In this document: in pieces, positions 31,474-44,800 of the stretch | How the letters are laid out: every line of letters begins with the position of its first letter | How positions within the stretch are numbered: position 1 is the stretch's first letter | Assembly (NCBI GenBank): GCA_014871385.1 | Contig: CM026421.1 | Span: forward strand, 25,104,752 to 25,168,751 | Direction of reading: 5' to 3' | Source of the DNA: Ceratodon purpureus | Taxonomy: Eukaryota > Streptophyta > Bryopsida > Pseudoditrichales > Ditrichaceae | DNA length: 64,000 bases | Translations under genes and position numbers: made by a program | The notes under the pieces: generated by a model | Databases searched by the model: none | Told to the model about the DNA's origin: nothing | The model's input: the letters and a program-made list of their open reading frames with translations, nothing else

Positions 31474-31950
31474 TCAATCAAATCCAAATACATGTGAGAT
31501 TGAGAATGATGACACATTCTATGGACTCAAGGGGGATCTCATTGAGCATTTATGGGATTAAAAGGCACTAGGGCCCTGATTTTATTTATAAATGATATAA
31601 GCCATAAAGACTTAAACCAACATTTACATTTTGTCCATTTCTCACAACATTTTCATCGTATCCATCTAATTTGATGGCCTCCAAATTGCTATTGTAAACT
31701 CTATACACATTACCGCCACCTTCTTTGCTTGCTTCTTCCTCGCTACCACCATCGTAAGAATTTGTCAACCAAGAAAAGATTCCCGGAATCCAAGATGTTT
31801 GGCATAAAGAAATGGTCACTACAAATTACCAACCAGGAGGTGGTTTGAGCAGGGTTGGATGTGATTTTGCCGTTGGCGCCGCCTCCGTGGCCAATTGGTC
31901 GCGGCACCCAACCTTTGGCGCCTCCATTCGCGCCTACAGCGAAGATGCTC

Positions 31951-34900
31951 TTCTGAATCTTGGATTTAATGCTCAAGTCCGTCCTTCATAATCAACCAAT
32001 CAAACGAAGACATCATCTAATTCGTATGCAAAAGATATGGACAATACTCCACAGTTGTGTCAAGGTCCAAAAACTAAATTGTGTTCCTAGCACCTTTTTA
32101 AAGCTCATTTGTGTATAGGAGATCAACTTTTTTGGAATTGTTTTGGTCTAAGAAAATTTTAGCAATCAAGTAATCTCTCACTTCCAACAAATTGTATGTC
32201 ATTTGAAGACTTTGTGCAAAAGCAATGGATGTTATAAAAATGAAGACTAACTAGGTGCTTCACGTCAAAGTTCCTATGTCCCACATGCATTGTTGGATAG
32301 AACTCCACTCCACTTGTATAAAGCATAAAACATTCTTAACTCTTTCTACACAAATTTTACCTATTAACTATTTAGACAGACATGGACTAGACAATAAGCC
32401 GCGGACTAGACAATAAGTCGAATTTTGAAAAATCTAAAGGGAAAATTGCCAAAATTATTAATTTACTGTTTTTAGGTTCCAAACATACTTTTAAAACTTC
32501 AATTAATTAATAGGTAGCAAAGTGTAGAACTTGCTTGTAAATTGCAGTAATAAATTGTACCAACCAAAAAAAAAATACAAACACTAACAATTATATAAAC
32601 TCATGTCATTTTCACAATTTCTTTTGTAATCATACATTCCTTTGCAACCTTTAAAATTTGATGTAGAAGAGATTAACATGATGCATATCATACTTGTGCA
32701 ACTTATATAGTGCAAATATTTAACATCAAAAGAAGTTAAAGTCTACAAATCTTCTTTGGATAGAATATAGAAACAAATGTTTTCTACTTTAAATGTAAAA
32801 TCTTTCAATTCTTGTAATTAAATTTAATGAAATTTATTACCTCCACAGTATGTAGTAATTATAGTAAAATCTCAAGGTTGGAGATGCAAAGAAAACTTTT
32901 GTTTGGTGCTTTTGCTCCATCCTTTGGAAATGAAAGTTTTGAACCATTTATGGTGAAAAATGGTCAAGAAATTGGAGGGGTTAAATTCTATGCAATCTTC
33001 TCGATAAATTTGTCACAGTAATCTAATTTTTGATTTTGAATCATATTTTCTAATTTTGGATCATATTTCATTAAATTTAGATTCTATTTTCTTGATTTTG
33101 GATCCTATTTTCTTAATTTTGGATAATGTTTCATAATTTTGAAAGGATATTATTTAAGCTATCTCTATATTTATGACTTATTGGTGTTGAATATGGTGCT
33201 TCTTACACAGAGTCATAGTGTATGTAATCACTAAATAGCCACATGTGTTGAAGTGCTTATAGTCCTCAAAAAACAAATCAAGTTTTGGAGCGAAATGCAG
33301 TTATGTACGCAATCTATATTGTTGTTTACAAACAACACGCGATTCTTGAATCAGTTATCATTTTCTACATCTCACCTCCTCTTAGCCAATGAATTTTGCG
33401 GCTAAAGAAAAATTTAATGGTTGTCACCACCTTTAAATGACCAATGATGCAATAAACCTTCTGATAGTCATACCTTTTAGTGATGCTGAGGAATGATGTA
33501 GCCTTGTACAAGCTTATAAAGGCATGCACACACTCTAATTTTTTATTGGAATTAGAAAATAATACATATAGAGGCACTTAAGTCGACAAATGAGAAGGCT
33601 CTTGGCCCAAACAAAATCATTGTTAAATTTATAAGATCGTATGGCCCGTGAATGATAAAGAATATGCAAAAATGATTTAGAAGGCAAACAATAAAGGGCA
33701 CGATTTAGCGAAGGTTACATCACACCTCACTACTATGCTTTACAAAGATGGAAACCAAAATTCTCTTGGTAAGAGGGTTATAAAGACACTACACGTCCCA
33801 ATGTCCTCAACAAACCACTCCCAAAGTCTCCACCCACATTCCGACGTCCCGTCATCTAGACCAAAAAAAATCTCTTTCATGCCGCAAGTAAATCCCCAAG
33901 GCCGTCGGATTAGAAGACTGCAAGATCCAACTATTGGATCCTGTTGTCGGCCGCATCGACTGACCTCAATGTTGGCCCATCGACCCCCAACTCGATCCAA
34001 CGGCCGCGATGCGGACGAGTCGAGCGCCAATCGGCCATCCGATCGCACAATCATCAGAGCGGACTGCCCCTCCGCCAACCGCTTGGCTGTCAGATCCAAT
34101 GGCCACGTCGGCCATTGGAACTATCGGTCACCACCTTTGAAAAATGCGCCAAAACTAAAAATCCTCATAATTTCCTTAAAGCTTGTCTAAATCAGGCTTA
34201 TAAGGAGTTTTTGGCATTTGCATTATTTGTAGGTGCCAAAAACAATCTCATAATGTTGATTTGGACACGTTTTGAAGAAGTTACGGGGTTTTAAAGTTTT
34301 AAATACAATTTTGGATGGACTAAAGCCATTGGCCGTCCACTATCTGCCATTCCAACAACCGCTCGTTCTCCTTGCTTTCTCCCATCTTCTTTCTCTCTCC
34401 AACTTCCTCTCCTCCCTAACTCCCTTCCCTTCCTAATCTCCTTCATCCTTGGCAAAACCAAAGAACTCCTGCATCTTCCATTTTTTGACATGTAGTATTA
34501 TACATGTAGTCCAAATCAAGAAGTTTCTAACACATGCATTAGTTGTCAAAAGAATGTCCGAGAGATTCTTTGGTGAGTAGGACCTTATTGATCTTGGGGA
34601 AGGATATAAGAATGGAAATACATTTGAACTACTCTACTTAATACTTTTTGGTTTAAGTTTTTGGTTGAAGTTTAAAGTTGGTGGAGGGAAATTAAGTTAT
34701 TAGAGAGAATCAAAGGAATAAAATTTAAGAAGGTGGGGGGGGGGGTTGGTAGATAGAGGATACAAATCAATGATGGAACATTGGAATTAAATAGAGGGGA
34801 AACTTGGAATCCGAAAATAAATTTAAAGAGAAAGTAAAGAAGATAAGTTGTAGAAGGAGGCAACACTTAGAAATTGGAATTCAAATCAAATTAGATGGAG

Positions 34901-36106
34901 GCTGAAATTGTGTGGGGGGGGGGGGGGGGGGGGGGTTGGAAGACACATTTATTTAAATTGAGGGTTGTATGTAAATTTGAATTAGAAGTTGGAGATGGTA
35001 GACAAGAATTTAATCATAAGTGATAGATGATAGGAATTTAAATAAAATGAATTAAATAAAAATAAAAAATAAAATCCACTCATATTAAAAGAGTGGAGGT
35101 TAAAATATGAAGGGTGGCTGATTCATGGATGATTGGGATTTGATACCAAGAGAAATGTTTCTTTCTTTTAGAAACGATAATATGCTATATGATTTGTTAA
35201 CCTAGGGTGATGAATGCTACATTATTTGCCTCTTATAACCTTGTGGACAACGATGGAGCCACTTAGGCTTAGAGTTTAACAATTTTGGTCGAATCTTTTA
35301 TTTCAAGATTCATGAATTTTAATGGTGATTTAAAATCATTATTGTTATGCGTTAAGGACATTACAGGTGGAATCCATATGCAGAGATACAAACACAAACC
35401 TCATAGCTAGAAAGAATATCTATTAAGATTTCATGGTCACTTCTTTAAGATCCTCAGCATGCATATCAATATTCCATTTTTAGTTTTATATTGTTCTAGA
35501 TCCTAGATAATGTAAAGAATAGAATACCACTAATACATGAATGCTTCCATAAAAATCCGGAAAAGTAATGAATTATTCATTTTTGGGTTCTCATGAGCAA
35601 ATTCATTTGACCATCTGGAATCTCATCTAAGATTCGTAGAGAGCTCAGAGAATTCTTACGGATTAGTGTTACAAATGGTGTAGAGTGTGTCCTCACTATA
35701 TATACCCATGTCTTGATTTAAGACAAGGATGAGGTTTATCGTTGGGGAAGGGTCTTCTAGAAAGATGTCTCACTGTTCATGCCTTACTCTACAAACAAAA
35801 GTTGATTATTTCTGTAGAAACTCATATTGTTGCCTAACGTTGTTCAACATAATTAGTCCACCGCTCTACCGAGAGAATTCAAACTCAATCAAACTAATAC
35901 TTGAGACCTTGAAAGATCTGGTAAAGAAGCAGGGCTCATTTGGCAACTTTGGCATCATGTAGTGGCGGTGAATGAGCAGAGGGGGAAGATTTCGAACTTC
36001 ATCGACCAGTCATGTCTTGACTATAATACGGGCAAAACGGAAAATGTACTTTGCTTCTGGCACTGTGGACAAGCACGGGATGTCTGGTCATGCACTGCTT
36101 GCGTCC
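31951..36106. other. Intergenic DNA, no gene recognised
   Basis: Mostly AT-rich. A GC-rich island at about 33890-34130 contains several GATCCAACGGCC-like motifs. Two G runs stand out at about 34736 and 34913-34936. Short frames are not coding-like. Confidence 0.5.
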
Positions 36107-36910
36107 TTAACCCTTTAGTGCACGAGGTGGTTTTGGAGAAACAACTATTTTTTGCTTGATGTATCTTTAAAATTAGTCAAAATTAGTGATATTATTGATA
36201 GTATCCAACCATATGAATGTAAGTATAGCGTAATGAAACAAGTGTTGATTAAATCTTGGTAAGGTCGGACATTTGGATTGGAAGATTATAATATGTCTTT
36301 GATTTGTATAATGCGCATTCAAAATTGAGATTTTTTGAGGTGTTTCACTTTGAGGTTGAATAGAATTTTGGTTAAATTCTCAAATTTGAAAGTGAAGATT
36401 TTTAGCAATGGCATGTATCAACACCTTTTAATCGCAATCTTTCATATCTAGAACACATTCATACATAATTATTGTAGATTTTATAAGTGAGGGTGACTTA
36501 TCTATGCACGTTTTAGGACAAAATTTATGCATTAAAATAAGAAAAGAATTGATACATTGATCAAGATCGGAATATATACACTACTGGAACATGAACAAAA
36601 GAAAACAATCCAAAAAATGTACACAAGATAACAAACTTGCAAACACAAGAAATACCACATCGTACATATGTCATATTTGTGAGTATTTGCTGTATTTTAA
36701 AGTATCTGTAGTTTTTTGATGTTTTGTACATAGGTGTTTGAATAGCTAAGGAAATCAGATTTCAAATTTTCTTTTTGCATCACCTACAAAACCAAAAGTT
36801 GCACATCTGAACTTCACAAGTTCAACTGAGATGGTTAACAGATTTTCCAGCATTTCATTTTCTAGTTATTCAGTGATCACTTAGTGATCACCTGGGCATC
36901 GAAGGGTTAA
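36107..36910. mobile_element. TTAA-bounded non-autonomous element (second family)
   Basis: TTAA flanks both ends (36107-36110, 36907-36910). The inner ends are CCCTTTAGTGCACGAGGTG and the inverse CCCTTCGATGCCCAGGTG, an imperfect inverted repeat. TTAA targets with CCC-starting ends are the piggyBac signature. No transposase is present. AGTGATCACTTAGTGATCACC is a direct/inverted motif near the right end. Confidence 0.5.
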
Positions 36911-37138
36911 CACTGTTTGGACTGTTGCCAAGGTTGGAGTAGACGACTCCTTAGCTCCGACTCGCCTTTTTAACACACTGGTTGCCGAGAAAATATCGTA
37001 GTGTTAGGAGAATCTCGTTGCTCCTCCGAGGTAACATTCTGTGGATCATTTGGATAGCGATCAAGGAATGACCTGTGTTTTCAATTAGGAACAGTGGAAT
37101 TATGATAATTTAGTCTATTCTCTTACCTGGCCCGAGGT

Positions 37139-37474
37139 TTGACTTATTATGGTAGAGCCGCATGGTCGCGGGTGCTTAAGCTTGGGGCGGGGGGATCTGC
37201 TGACGAACTTAGTACTGCAATTGCCCAGTTCGATTCTAGGGTGTGTTCAGTAGGTGAGAAGCAGAGTCTGCTAAAGATTGCACAAGCATCACATACATAT
37301 TGTTCAGTCATGTTGATGTTAGATCATTGATGTAAACATTGTCCATCTTGAACTCCGAGAGCTCACGCAACAGATTTGGACTCAGACAGAAGGGAGGACA
37401 ATATAGCTCAATACTCCACAACTAAACCTTAATCGATCCACATCTATAAGAAATAACAGATCCTGGAATACTGC
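37139..37474. other. Intergenic DNA between TTAA element and MITE
   Basis: No gene. A GTTCGATTC motif near 37228 resembles a tRNA T-loop, but no cloverleaf can be built around it. Confidence 0.4.
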
Positions 37475-37674
37475 ATTCACTAGTGGAAAAGGTGTCCGAG
37501 TACATCAAAGGAGAACACCAAGGAGTGACGGATTACACCAAAAAATTTGAAATTTTTGGTGTAATCCATCACTCCTTGGTGTTCTCTTTTGGTGTACTTG
37601 GACACCTTTTCCACCAGTGATTCTCGGACACCTTTTCCACTAGTGATTCTCGGACACCTTTTCCACTAATGATT
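37475..37674. mobile_element. CACTA-type MITE with reiterated right end
   Basis: The element 37478-37619 starts CACTAGTGGAAAAGGTGTCC and is palindromic throughout, flanked by ATT on both sides. Directly after it, the terminal 26 bp (CTCGGACACCTTTTCCACTA + GTGATT) is repeated twice more in tandem (37623-37648 and 37649-37674), each copy carrying its own end and ATT. Confidence 0.87.
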
Positions 37675-39240
37675 CTTTAGTGCAACTGTGCAAATGCAAA
37701 CAGTATTGTAATTGAATTTATATCCGGTCAAGGGCCGGACTCTCAAGCGTATTCTGAGACATAATCTACTCTATGTGTTCTGAACTCCATGGTTGAAAAT
37801 CTATCATGATGAATTTAATATAAACAACAGAGTGTGATTTAAAATTTGATACCAGGTCATATTTTTGTTTGCTCATAAGTGAATTTTTATGACTTCAAAT
37901 TAGTTTGGTATGAATTTACAAACATAAATTTAACCCCTAAAGCATTTGGCCATAAAATCCCAAATTCTGCCTCAATTCTGCCTTATTTTAGTTCAAGGTA
38001 GAATTATGCAAATTCAAACGTATTTTAAAGAATCTAATCATAGGATCTAGTACCTTACTTGTACATGTATGTGTACACAAAATTTTAGGTTGTAACTCGT
38101 CGCCGTTTGGAAGATCGTAAGGTTTGAACTTGAGAGAAAAGTTTTTTTTGGTGCTGACCGGCAGGGACAGCCAGTCTTCTGAGAGTGAAACAACCAATTT
38201 TTTGAGATTGTGTGGTTGGAGGCTCTTCAGTTTTGGATTCTAAAGTGAGTTATGAGTATGCTCAAAAAAATCTGAAGACAATACAACACACATAAGCATT
38301 GGAAAACCACATTTCCAATGATGGGAGTCAAATGAAATGCATATACACTAGCTCTTTTTCCACACTACAAATGCCTAAGAAGGTCATCTACTTTTTGAAA
38401 TCCGAGCGGTGTATACATGCATTTGTATGGAAAAGAAATTTTAGAGGAAAAAAATAAAATAAAATAATAAATCCAAAATAGATATGAATTTTACAGCATA
38501 TTCTGCGGTTTAGGAGGAGAAAATGGTGAAGGAAAAATGGGTGACGAAGCTGTTTGAAAGTTTTTATAAAACTTGGAACTTTGACTAAATATATCTCAAG
38601 ATCTGTACGATTAAACTTTACAAAACTTTGAACGAAGACTAATTGAATGGCTCTGAACAAGATCATATGGTTCGATTATTCAAAATCAAGTTTAAAAAAA
38701 AATTGTGAAACAATTTCAGAAAGGATCATTTGGAAGTCACTATAGAGTGTCACAGATTTGGTACACCACTTTAAACCTGCCCGAGCTGCCCTGAATTGAA
38801 TTTTGCTTTAAACACGAATTATTTCTTAACTACGGACCCAATGAAAGTAAAATTTGGTCATGTTAGAAAGATATGACAATTTCCCATGATGTGCCAAAGT
38901 TACAACCACATCCGGTAAAATTTGACTCATAGGGAGCCTGACCAGACCCTAGGGCCTAAATCATACCAAAATTGTTGACTTGATGCTTTAGCGGTTAATC
39001 TAATTGCATAAGTAGAATATGTTCACACTTGGGTCAAAGGTTGAGAATTTGTCAAATTCCACTGTTCAAATTGCATGATAAGATAAAATGATCTCTAAGG
39101 CTTCATAGAAGAGCGTATATTCTAAAATTCTTTGCCTTGTAAAATCCTTGCAATGGCAGTTCTCTCGTGTAATTTGGCAGGTATATAGCAAACTCTCAAG
39201 GGGATATTGGAACAACCAAGAATGGAGGCCCAGTTTCCTC
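37675..39240. other. AT-rich intergenic DNA
   Basis: No gene, RNA or mobile element recognised on either strand. Confidence 0.45.
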
Positions 39241-40079
39241 TTAACCCCAAAACGGCCATTGTCCTGGAATGGGCTTTTTAAAAAATTGGGCAGGTTCCTA
39301 AAAATTCAAATTTACTTGAAATTTTTTGAATTTTTTTGTGGAAAAAGGTTTTTTCAAAAGGTTTATGGGGATATTTTTTTTTATTTTTTTTGGGTGAAGT
39401 GAGAAAAATTTATGCTCCTCTGAGCATAAAAGGCCCTTCCACGGGCAGGCTGTCAGCCACTGTGAATGCAGCAATTTCTGCCCCAAACTGCCCAAAACTG
39501 CCTAAAGACAAAACTTTGAAATTCCACCAAAAATTGAGATTTTGATACTTTTCAAAAATAAAAATTTCTATGTATGGAAAAGGTAGTAGAGCATGTTCTC
39601 GGTGTTTGGATTTTTATTCCAAATTTTTTTCATATGCTATTTTTATTGTCAAAAACGACCTTTGTTTGTGGATTTCATTATACTCCCAAGCGGAAAATGA
39701 TTGTTTTGGCAACCTTCCACAAATTTTTTGAATATGATTTTTTTAACACAATTAGCTAACTCAGTCTTCTTTGACGTGCATCAAAACCCCCAAAAACCAT
39801 AATTCAAAAATATGGTTTTTTGGGCCTTCAGAACTCTGCTGATCCCATTTTGCGCAGGGAAAAAAAACTTATTTTTCAACTTTGAACGTTGCGATCTTGC
39901 AATTGGTGAGGAATGAGTGTGTAAGATTTGGTGGAAATGTAGACATAGAAGTTAGCTACAAGATCTTATAGTTAGATATACTAATCAAGACCCCAACTTT
40001 GCAAAAGCCACCTTGCTTTGAAGGCGGGTTCTTTTCACACAGTTTTGATGAAAAACACCCTTGGCCGTTTAGGGGTTAA
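39241..40079 (+). mobile_element. TTAA-bounded piggyBac-like non-autonomous element (copy B)
   Basis: Ends are TTAACCCCAAAACGGCCA and the inverse TTAACCCCTAAACGGCCA (17 of 18 matching), with TTAA on both sides. The interior contains the near-palindrome TTATGCTCCTCTGAGCATAA (39410-39429). It has no coding capacity. It shares about 550 bp of its left half with the copy at 40964-41832, which lies in opposite orientation. Confidence 0.72.
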
Positions 40080-40963
40080 TAATTTGTCATATATTAAATA
40101 ATATGCATAGGAAGACAAGGTTCTTTGTTCTGTAAAAGAATAAATCATATTTGAAAAGCTTTTGTCATAATCTAAATATAAATCCTTAGACAATTATTGA
40201 CTCCAAATATATCTTAATTTAAGATAAACCATACTTCAAGAGGCCATAACTTTGTCATGATAATAAAAAAAAAAAATTGGAAAAATTCCATATATTAAAA
40301 ATATTTGTATAGGACTTTTAAAACTCATGGTATTTGACTCATGGTAATTTTGGAATGAGTATCTTTGAAAACACAAAAATATAAATATATATCCAAATTA
40401 AACATTTCTTAATAGAGAATTCCAAACATTGATATTTTAATAAATATGAGTCTAAAACATGAGGTTTTTGTTTTCACAATTCTACAAGGGATTTGCATTT
40501 TTCTCATTGAAAGTTTTGTAAGTAATAAGTGACAAAATTATTTTTATGAATTTTCAAATAATTGAAGGGATAAAAATGAAGGCTTAAAAACAAATTTAAA
40601 AAATTTCTTTATCATTAAAACTCAATAACTGTATGTGTAGTTTATCTTTTTCATTACAACTTGTCCAAATCAAACTCATAGTTCATTATTGTTGTAATTT
40701 TTATTGGCCATTATTAGAAAATTTTAAAAATGTAAACTTGTTATTGGATATTGTACATGGAAATGCTTTCTATGGACATGTTAAATATAGGCTTCTAATG
40801 GTTATGTCTAAATTAGTGCAACCATGCCCTCTTTGCAAGTCCCACCCTCCAAGCTTGGCAATTTCCAGCACGGCTTTCATTTGACTTTTTTCGAACACTT
40901 GTCCCCGTTCTTGGCCCTACTTCATCCTCCATGCCTCCTCGTTCTAGCATTGAACCTTCCTTC
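40080..40963. other. Spacer between the two inverted TTAA elements
   Basis: AT-rich; nothing recognisable. If the elements act together, this would be the loop of a large inverted structure. Confidence 0.4.
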
Positions 40964-41832
40964 TTAACCCCTAATTGGCCAAGGATGTTTTGCTCAAAAC
41001 TGCCACCAAATAATCCCTTCTGAAAGCAAGCTGGATAGTGCAAAATTGAAACCAATTTTGGTATTTTCAACCGTAAGATCTTGTATCTAACTTCTATGTC
41101 TATGTGCATGTCAGATCTCACACTCTCACTCCGTACCATTTGAGAGATAGTAACATTCAAAATTGAAAAAAAAGTTTTTTTTACCCTGCAAAAAGAGGAC
41201 AGCAGTATTTTGGGGTCCAAAAAAACCATTTTTTTTGAGTAGATTTGGATGACATTTCTTTAGATTCTTGTTCCTAGGTGAGTTAGGTACATGTCCACAA
41301 AATCTCATACCCATGCAAGGTGTAGAACCTTGAGAAAATCATCAATTTCCACAAGGGGGTATGCTGAAATTCACATACAAAGGCTGTTTTTTTACAATAC
41401 AAATAGCATATGAATCATTCTTGGATTGAAAATCCAAACAGTGGAAACATGCTCTAGTGGCTCTTCTACATATAGAAATTTGTTTTTTTGGAAAAAAATA
41501 AAATCTCAATTTTTGGTGGAATTTCAAAGTTTCGTCTTTAGGCAGATTTGGGCAGATTTTGGCAGTTTTGGGCAGTTTTGGGCAGTTTCGGGCAGAAATT
41601 GCTGCATTCACAGTGGCTGAGAGCATGCCCGTGGAAGGGCGTTTTATGCTCAGAGGAGCATAACTTTTGCTCACTTCATCCAAAAAATAAATAAAAAAAT
41701 ATCCCCATAAACCTTTTGAAAAAACCTTTTTCCACAAGAAATTTCAAAAAAATTCAAGTAAATTTGAATTTTTAGGAACGTGCCCAAATTTCAAAAACGC
41801 CCATTCTAAGAGTTTGGCCAATTAGGGGTTAA
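40964..41832 (-). mobile_element. TTAA-bounded piggyBac-like non-autonomous element (copy C, inverted)
   Basis: Ends are TTAACCCCTAATTGGCCAA on both sides (inverse at right), including flanking TTAA. Its right half is the reverse complement of 39245-39560, including the GGGCAG-rich stretch; here the GGCAGATTTTGGCAGTTTT-like unit is expanded to about five copies. Confidence 0.75.
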
Positions 41833-44800
41833 CCTTGTTGATAACCTTAGTTTCTCCACAATACCCTCTTATTTGCCTTAGCAACAACTTTCGTCTTGAT
41901 GTTAATCCCTCCCGTTTGCCATCAAAGGGAAAGAAGTTCTTGCTGAAAGTTACAAAGCATGAGTTAGGGGCCAATAGTTGAGTGCAAAGAGTAAGGTTGT
42001 GAATAATGGAAGTTGCAAGTTGTGAATGATGGAGGTAGTAGGGTATGACCGATGGATATTGCAGATTGAGAGTGATGGAGGTCCTTAGGATTACGGCGTG
42101 AAATGTTGTTATAGTTTTTAGAATGTGAGATGTTGTCATATGGTTTAGCTAGTAAATAGAATGTGTATAACATTGATGGGTACAGAATTGATAGCCTTGT
42201 TAAAATAGAAAACATTTGTAAGCTCAAAGAAAACAGCCTTGAAGATGTGCTCTTGAATGTCATCAACCTCTTTGCTGAAATTTAGCTCTTACAAGAGAAG
42301 ATTGATTTGAGGTGTGTTTTCGGAGCTCTAGATTAATAGGAGAATAAGATCTAGATAGTGATGACCTCTATGACGCGTGCAAGACTATGAGACATGTAAA
42401 CATTACTTTGTATCATTTGAAAATTGCACTCTACAAGGAGAAAACAACTTGTATTTTGGTAGAAATGGAAGACCTTGGCAACCTTTGAATGCTTATCAAA
42501 CATTATGCTTATCAAACATGTGTAATATGTGTTTCTACTGTGTCAGCCACATATTACACATGAGATTGTAAATTTTAATCATATAGAAGACATAAAGGTA
42601 CAAGTGCTGAAGAGGAGTCCAAAGTTGAGACTATATACAATGACATTGATGATTTTGGAGAAAACATGACATGGGTGGAGACCTACTAGGTAGTGCAAGA
42701 TTGATAGTTATGGAAAAGGCTATTATCTAGGAAGGTTCAACTAAACTATTATTTTATACAAACAAGGTCAAAATGAAGAACAAAAGAGGTTATGATAAAT
42801 TAAAAAATTAAAAAGAAGTAATCTTCAATTATGTTGGTTTTCGTTGTGCATTGCTTGTAAATAGAATAATTCTTATTCTATCAATTGTTATTTCATCCTA
42901 TTTGATTCAAAATTGTAACTGTTTTTAAATATTTTACAAAATACCTTACATAGAAAAAAATTACTTAAATTGAATAATTATACAATTTATTTTTGATATT
43001 TTCCTTGTTTTTTTCCAACTCTTATTCTTGACTATAAAAAGACTTCTTTTGCATCTACATTCATATAACAAGAATGATTTTTTTTTTGTCTAATTTGCTC
43101 TCTTGATTGACCTATTCAAAAAATTAGGAAATAAAATAATTGACTACAATTATAAGTTAAGTATCTATTATCATAGAATATTACGTTGTTGAGTTGAAAG
43201 GAATTTGCTCTGAAAAATTACAAAGAATTTAGCTGGTGCTGGAAATGACTTAAGGACAAGGCTCCGTATTTGATGTCCCTCAAATGTTGAATCTTTAGTA
43301 AATTTTCAATCAACTTTCCGTTGGCTTATCATAATAAAGCACCAGAGGCTCAAAGGATTGAGAGAGCATAAGCAACGACGAGATACAAGACAAGGACAAT
43401 AGACGGGTAGATTACAAGCTGAACCGTTTGTTCAAATATAAATCATAAACTTTCATATTCACAATCTACATGTGGTTACCCAGTCTCATTGAGATAACAA
43501 CATAAGATTAAACCATGTGGGCCATTAATCCTACCTCTTCACTCATAACATTCATCTAGGTACGTAAGACCACAAATGCAATGTCATATCAATACACAAC
43601 AAAGATTATAATTCAAAATTAACAACACAAAATAAGCCATAGACGCAATGTCTAGACCATATGCAAACAAGTTTTACAAAGCAAGACTGACAATGAGCCT
43701 CTAAATCAGGCTACGAATAATAAAGCTACATACCACTACATAGAATAAATCATCGCAAAGGAAATCTTCATTTGAATTTTCAAGTCTTCAAAATTTCAAA
43801 TCTTCACATCATAGCTTCTCTCGATCAACAGCACCAAAACAGTCACCAAAAACGATATAGAACTTTACTTAAAAAAAAAAACTACAATTCATGAACTATA
43901 TGCTCTCAAAGTTTATTTGAAAGTTTTGAGCAGTAATGAATGTTTTTCTTCATTTCTGCTCATAACTCATAACTTATCAATGCTATCAAACTTATCATTA
44001 CTCATAACTTATCAATGCTTTCTAACTCATAACTTATAACTTATAAGTGTGATAGCTCTTTGAAAAGCTAACAAAAAGATGTACACACCTTCTAAATTTC
44101 ACTTTGATCCAATAAAAATTGTGACATTAAAAAGATACTAAGTCTCGATACCTCTCTAGGGGTAGCAGCAGACCATTCCTCACTCAAAAGCTCATAAAAC
44201 TCTCATATAAGCTTCAAATCAACTGAAACTACCGTATAAAGACGCTCAACATCAACAAGTATATTTTTATTAATATTTAGATTTTAATTTTTTCGCACAA
44301 TATACGCAGTCAAGTCAAAGTTTTGGCTCCCTTCACTCTTACACACCACACAAAACTAAACAACGAGAAGGTAAGAAAAATAATCCCCTCCAACATTCTT
44401 CCATACTAGCCACATCAATTTATGCCACACTAATAATGGCATCTTTCCAGCAATAGGCTCCCTAAACTTTTATCTTATCATCAATCTAAGTCATCTTTGG
44501 ATCGACAAACCCCAAAGTCAACTTGGAAGAAGTAAACTAGGTATTTACTTTCATCAAATGTCAAATAAAATTAATTGGTGGTAAACAGACTCAATATACA
44601 AGCAAAAAATAAGCCAATTTGGCACCCAAATTAATATAAATAAAAGAATCTCATTCAAACATTCAGAAATTCTAAAATACATAAAATTACTACATTAATG
44701 GAATTTCTTATTTGATTCCTAATAAAGAGATTTAGTGATCCTTGAAGCCAAAAGCAATGGCTTACTTCACTAAGAATACAACTAATTTTTTGTTCTTCAT

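Larger units (their letters stand above)
30638..31950. mobile_element. Possible outer PIF/Harbinger-like element with nested MITE
   Basis: The left end GAGCATCTCCACCCGTTGGC follows TTA. The right end is the inverse of GAGCATCTTCGCTGTAGGCG, and further in both ends share GCGCCAA and GGGTGCCG blocks. The expected TTA is present on the left, but TTC follows on the right, so the duplication is imperfect. No transposase is recognisable inside. It contains the 396-bp MITE at 30720-31115. Confidence 0.5.

Noticed and set aside
31586-31976. Minus-strand frames as a Harbinger transposase or Myb-like partner
   Set aside because: No DDE or Myb/SANT residues recognisable; frames are short and interrupted.
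34913-34936. G run of about 24 as part of a sixth hAT-type array
   Set aside because: It lacks the CGCGAGCGGG unit and stands alone in AT-rich DNA; a simple homopolymer.
37139-37330. tRNA suggested by the GTTCGATTC loop; also a similar motif near 45412
   Set aside because: No acceptor stem, D-arm or anticodon arm can be formed at the correct distances.
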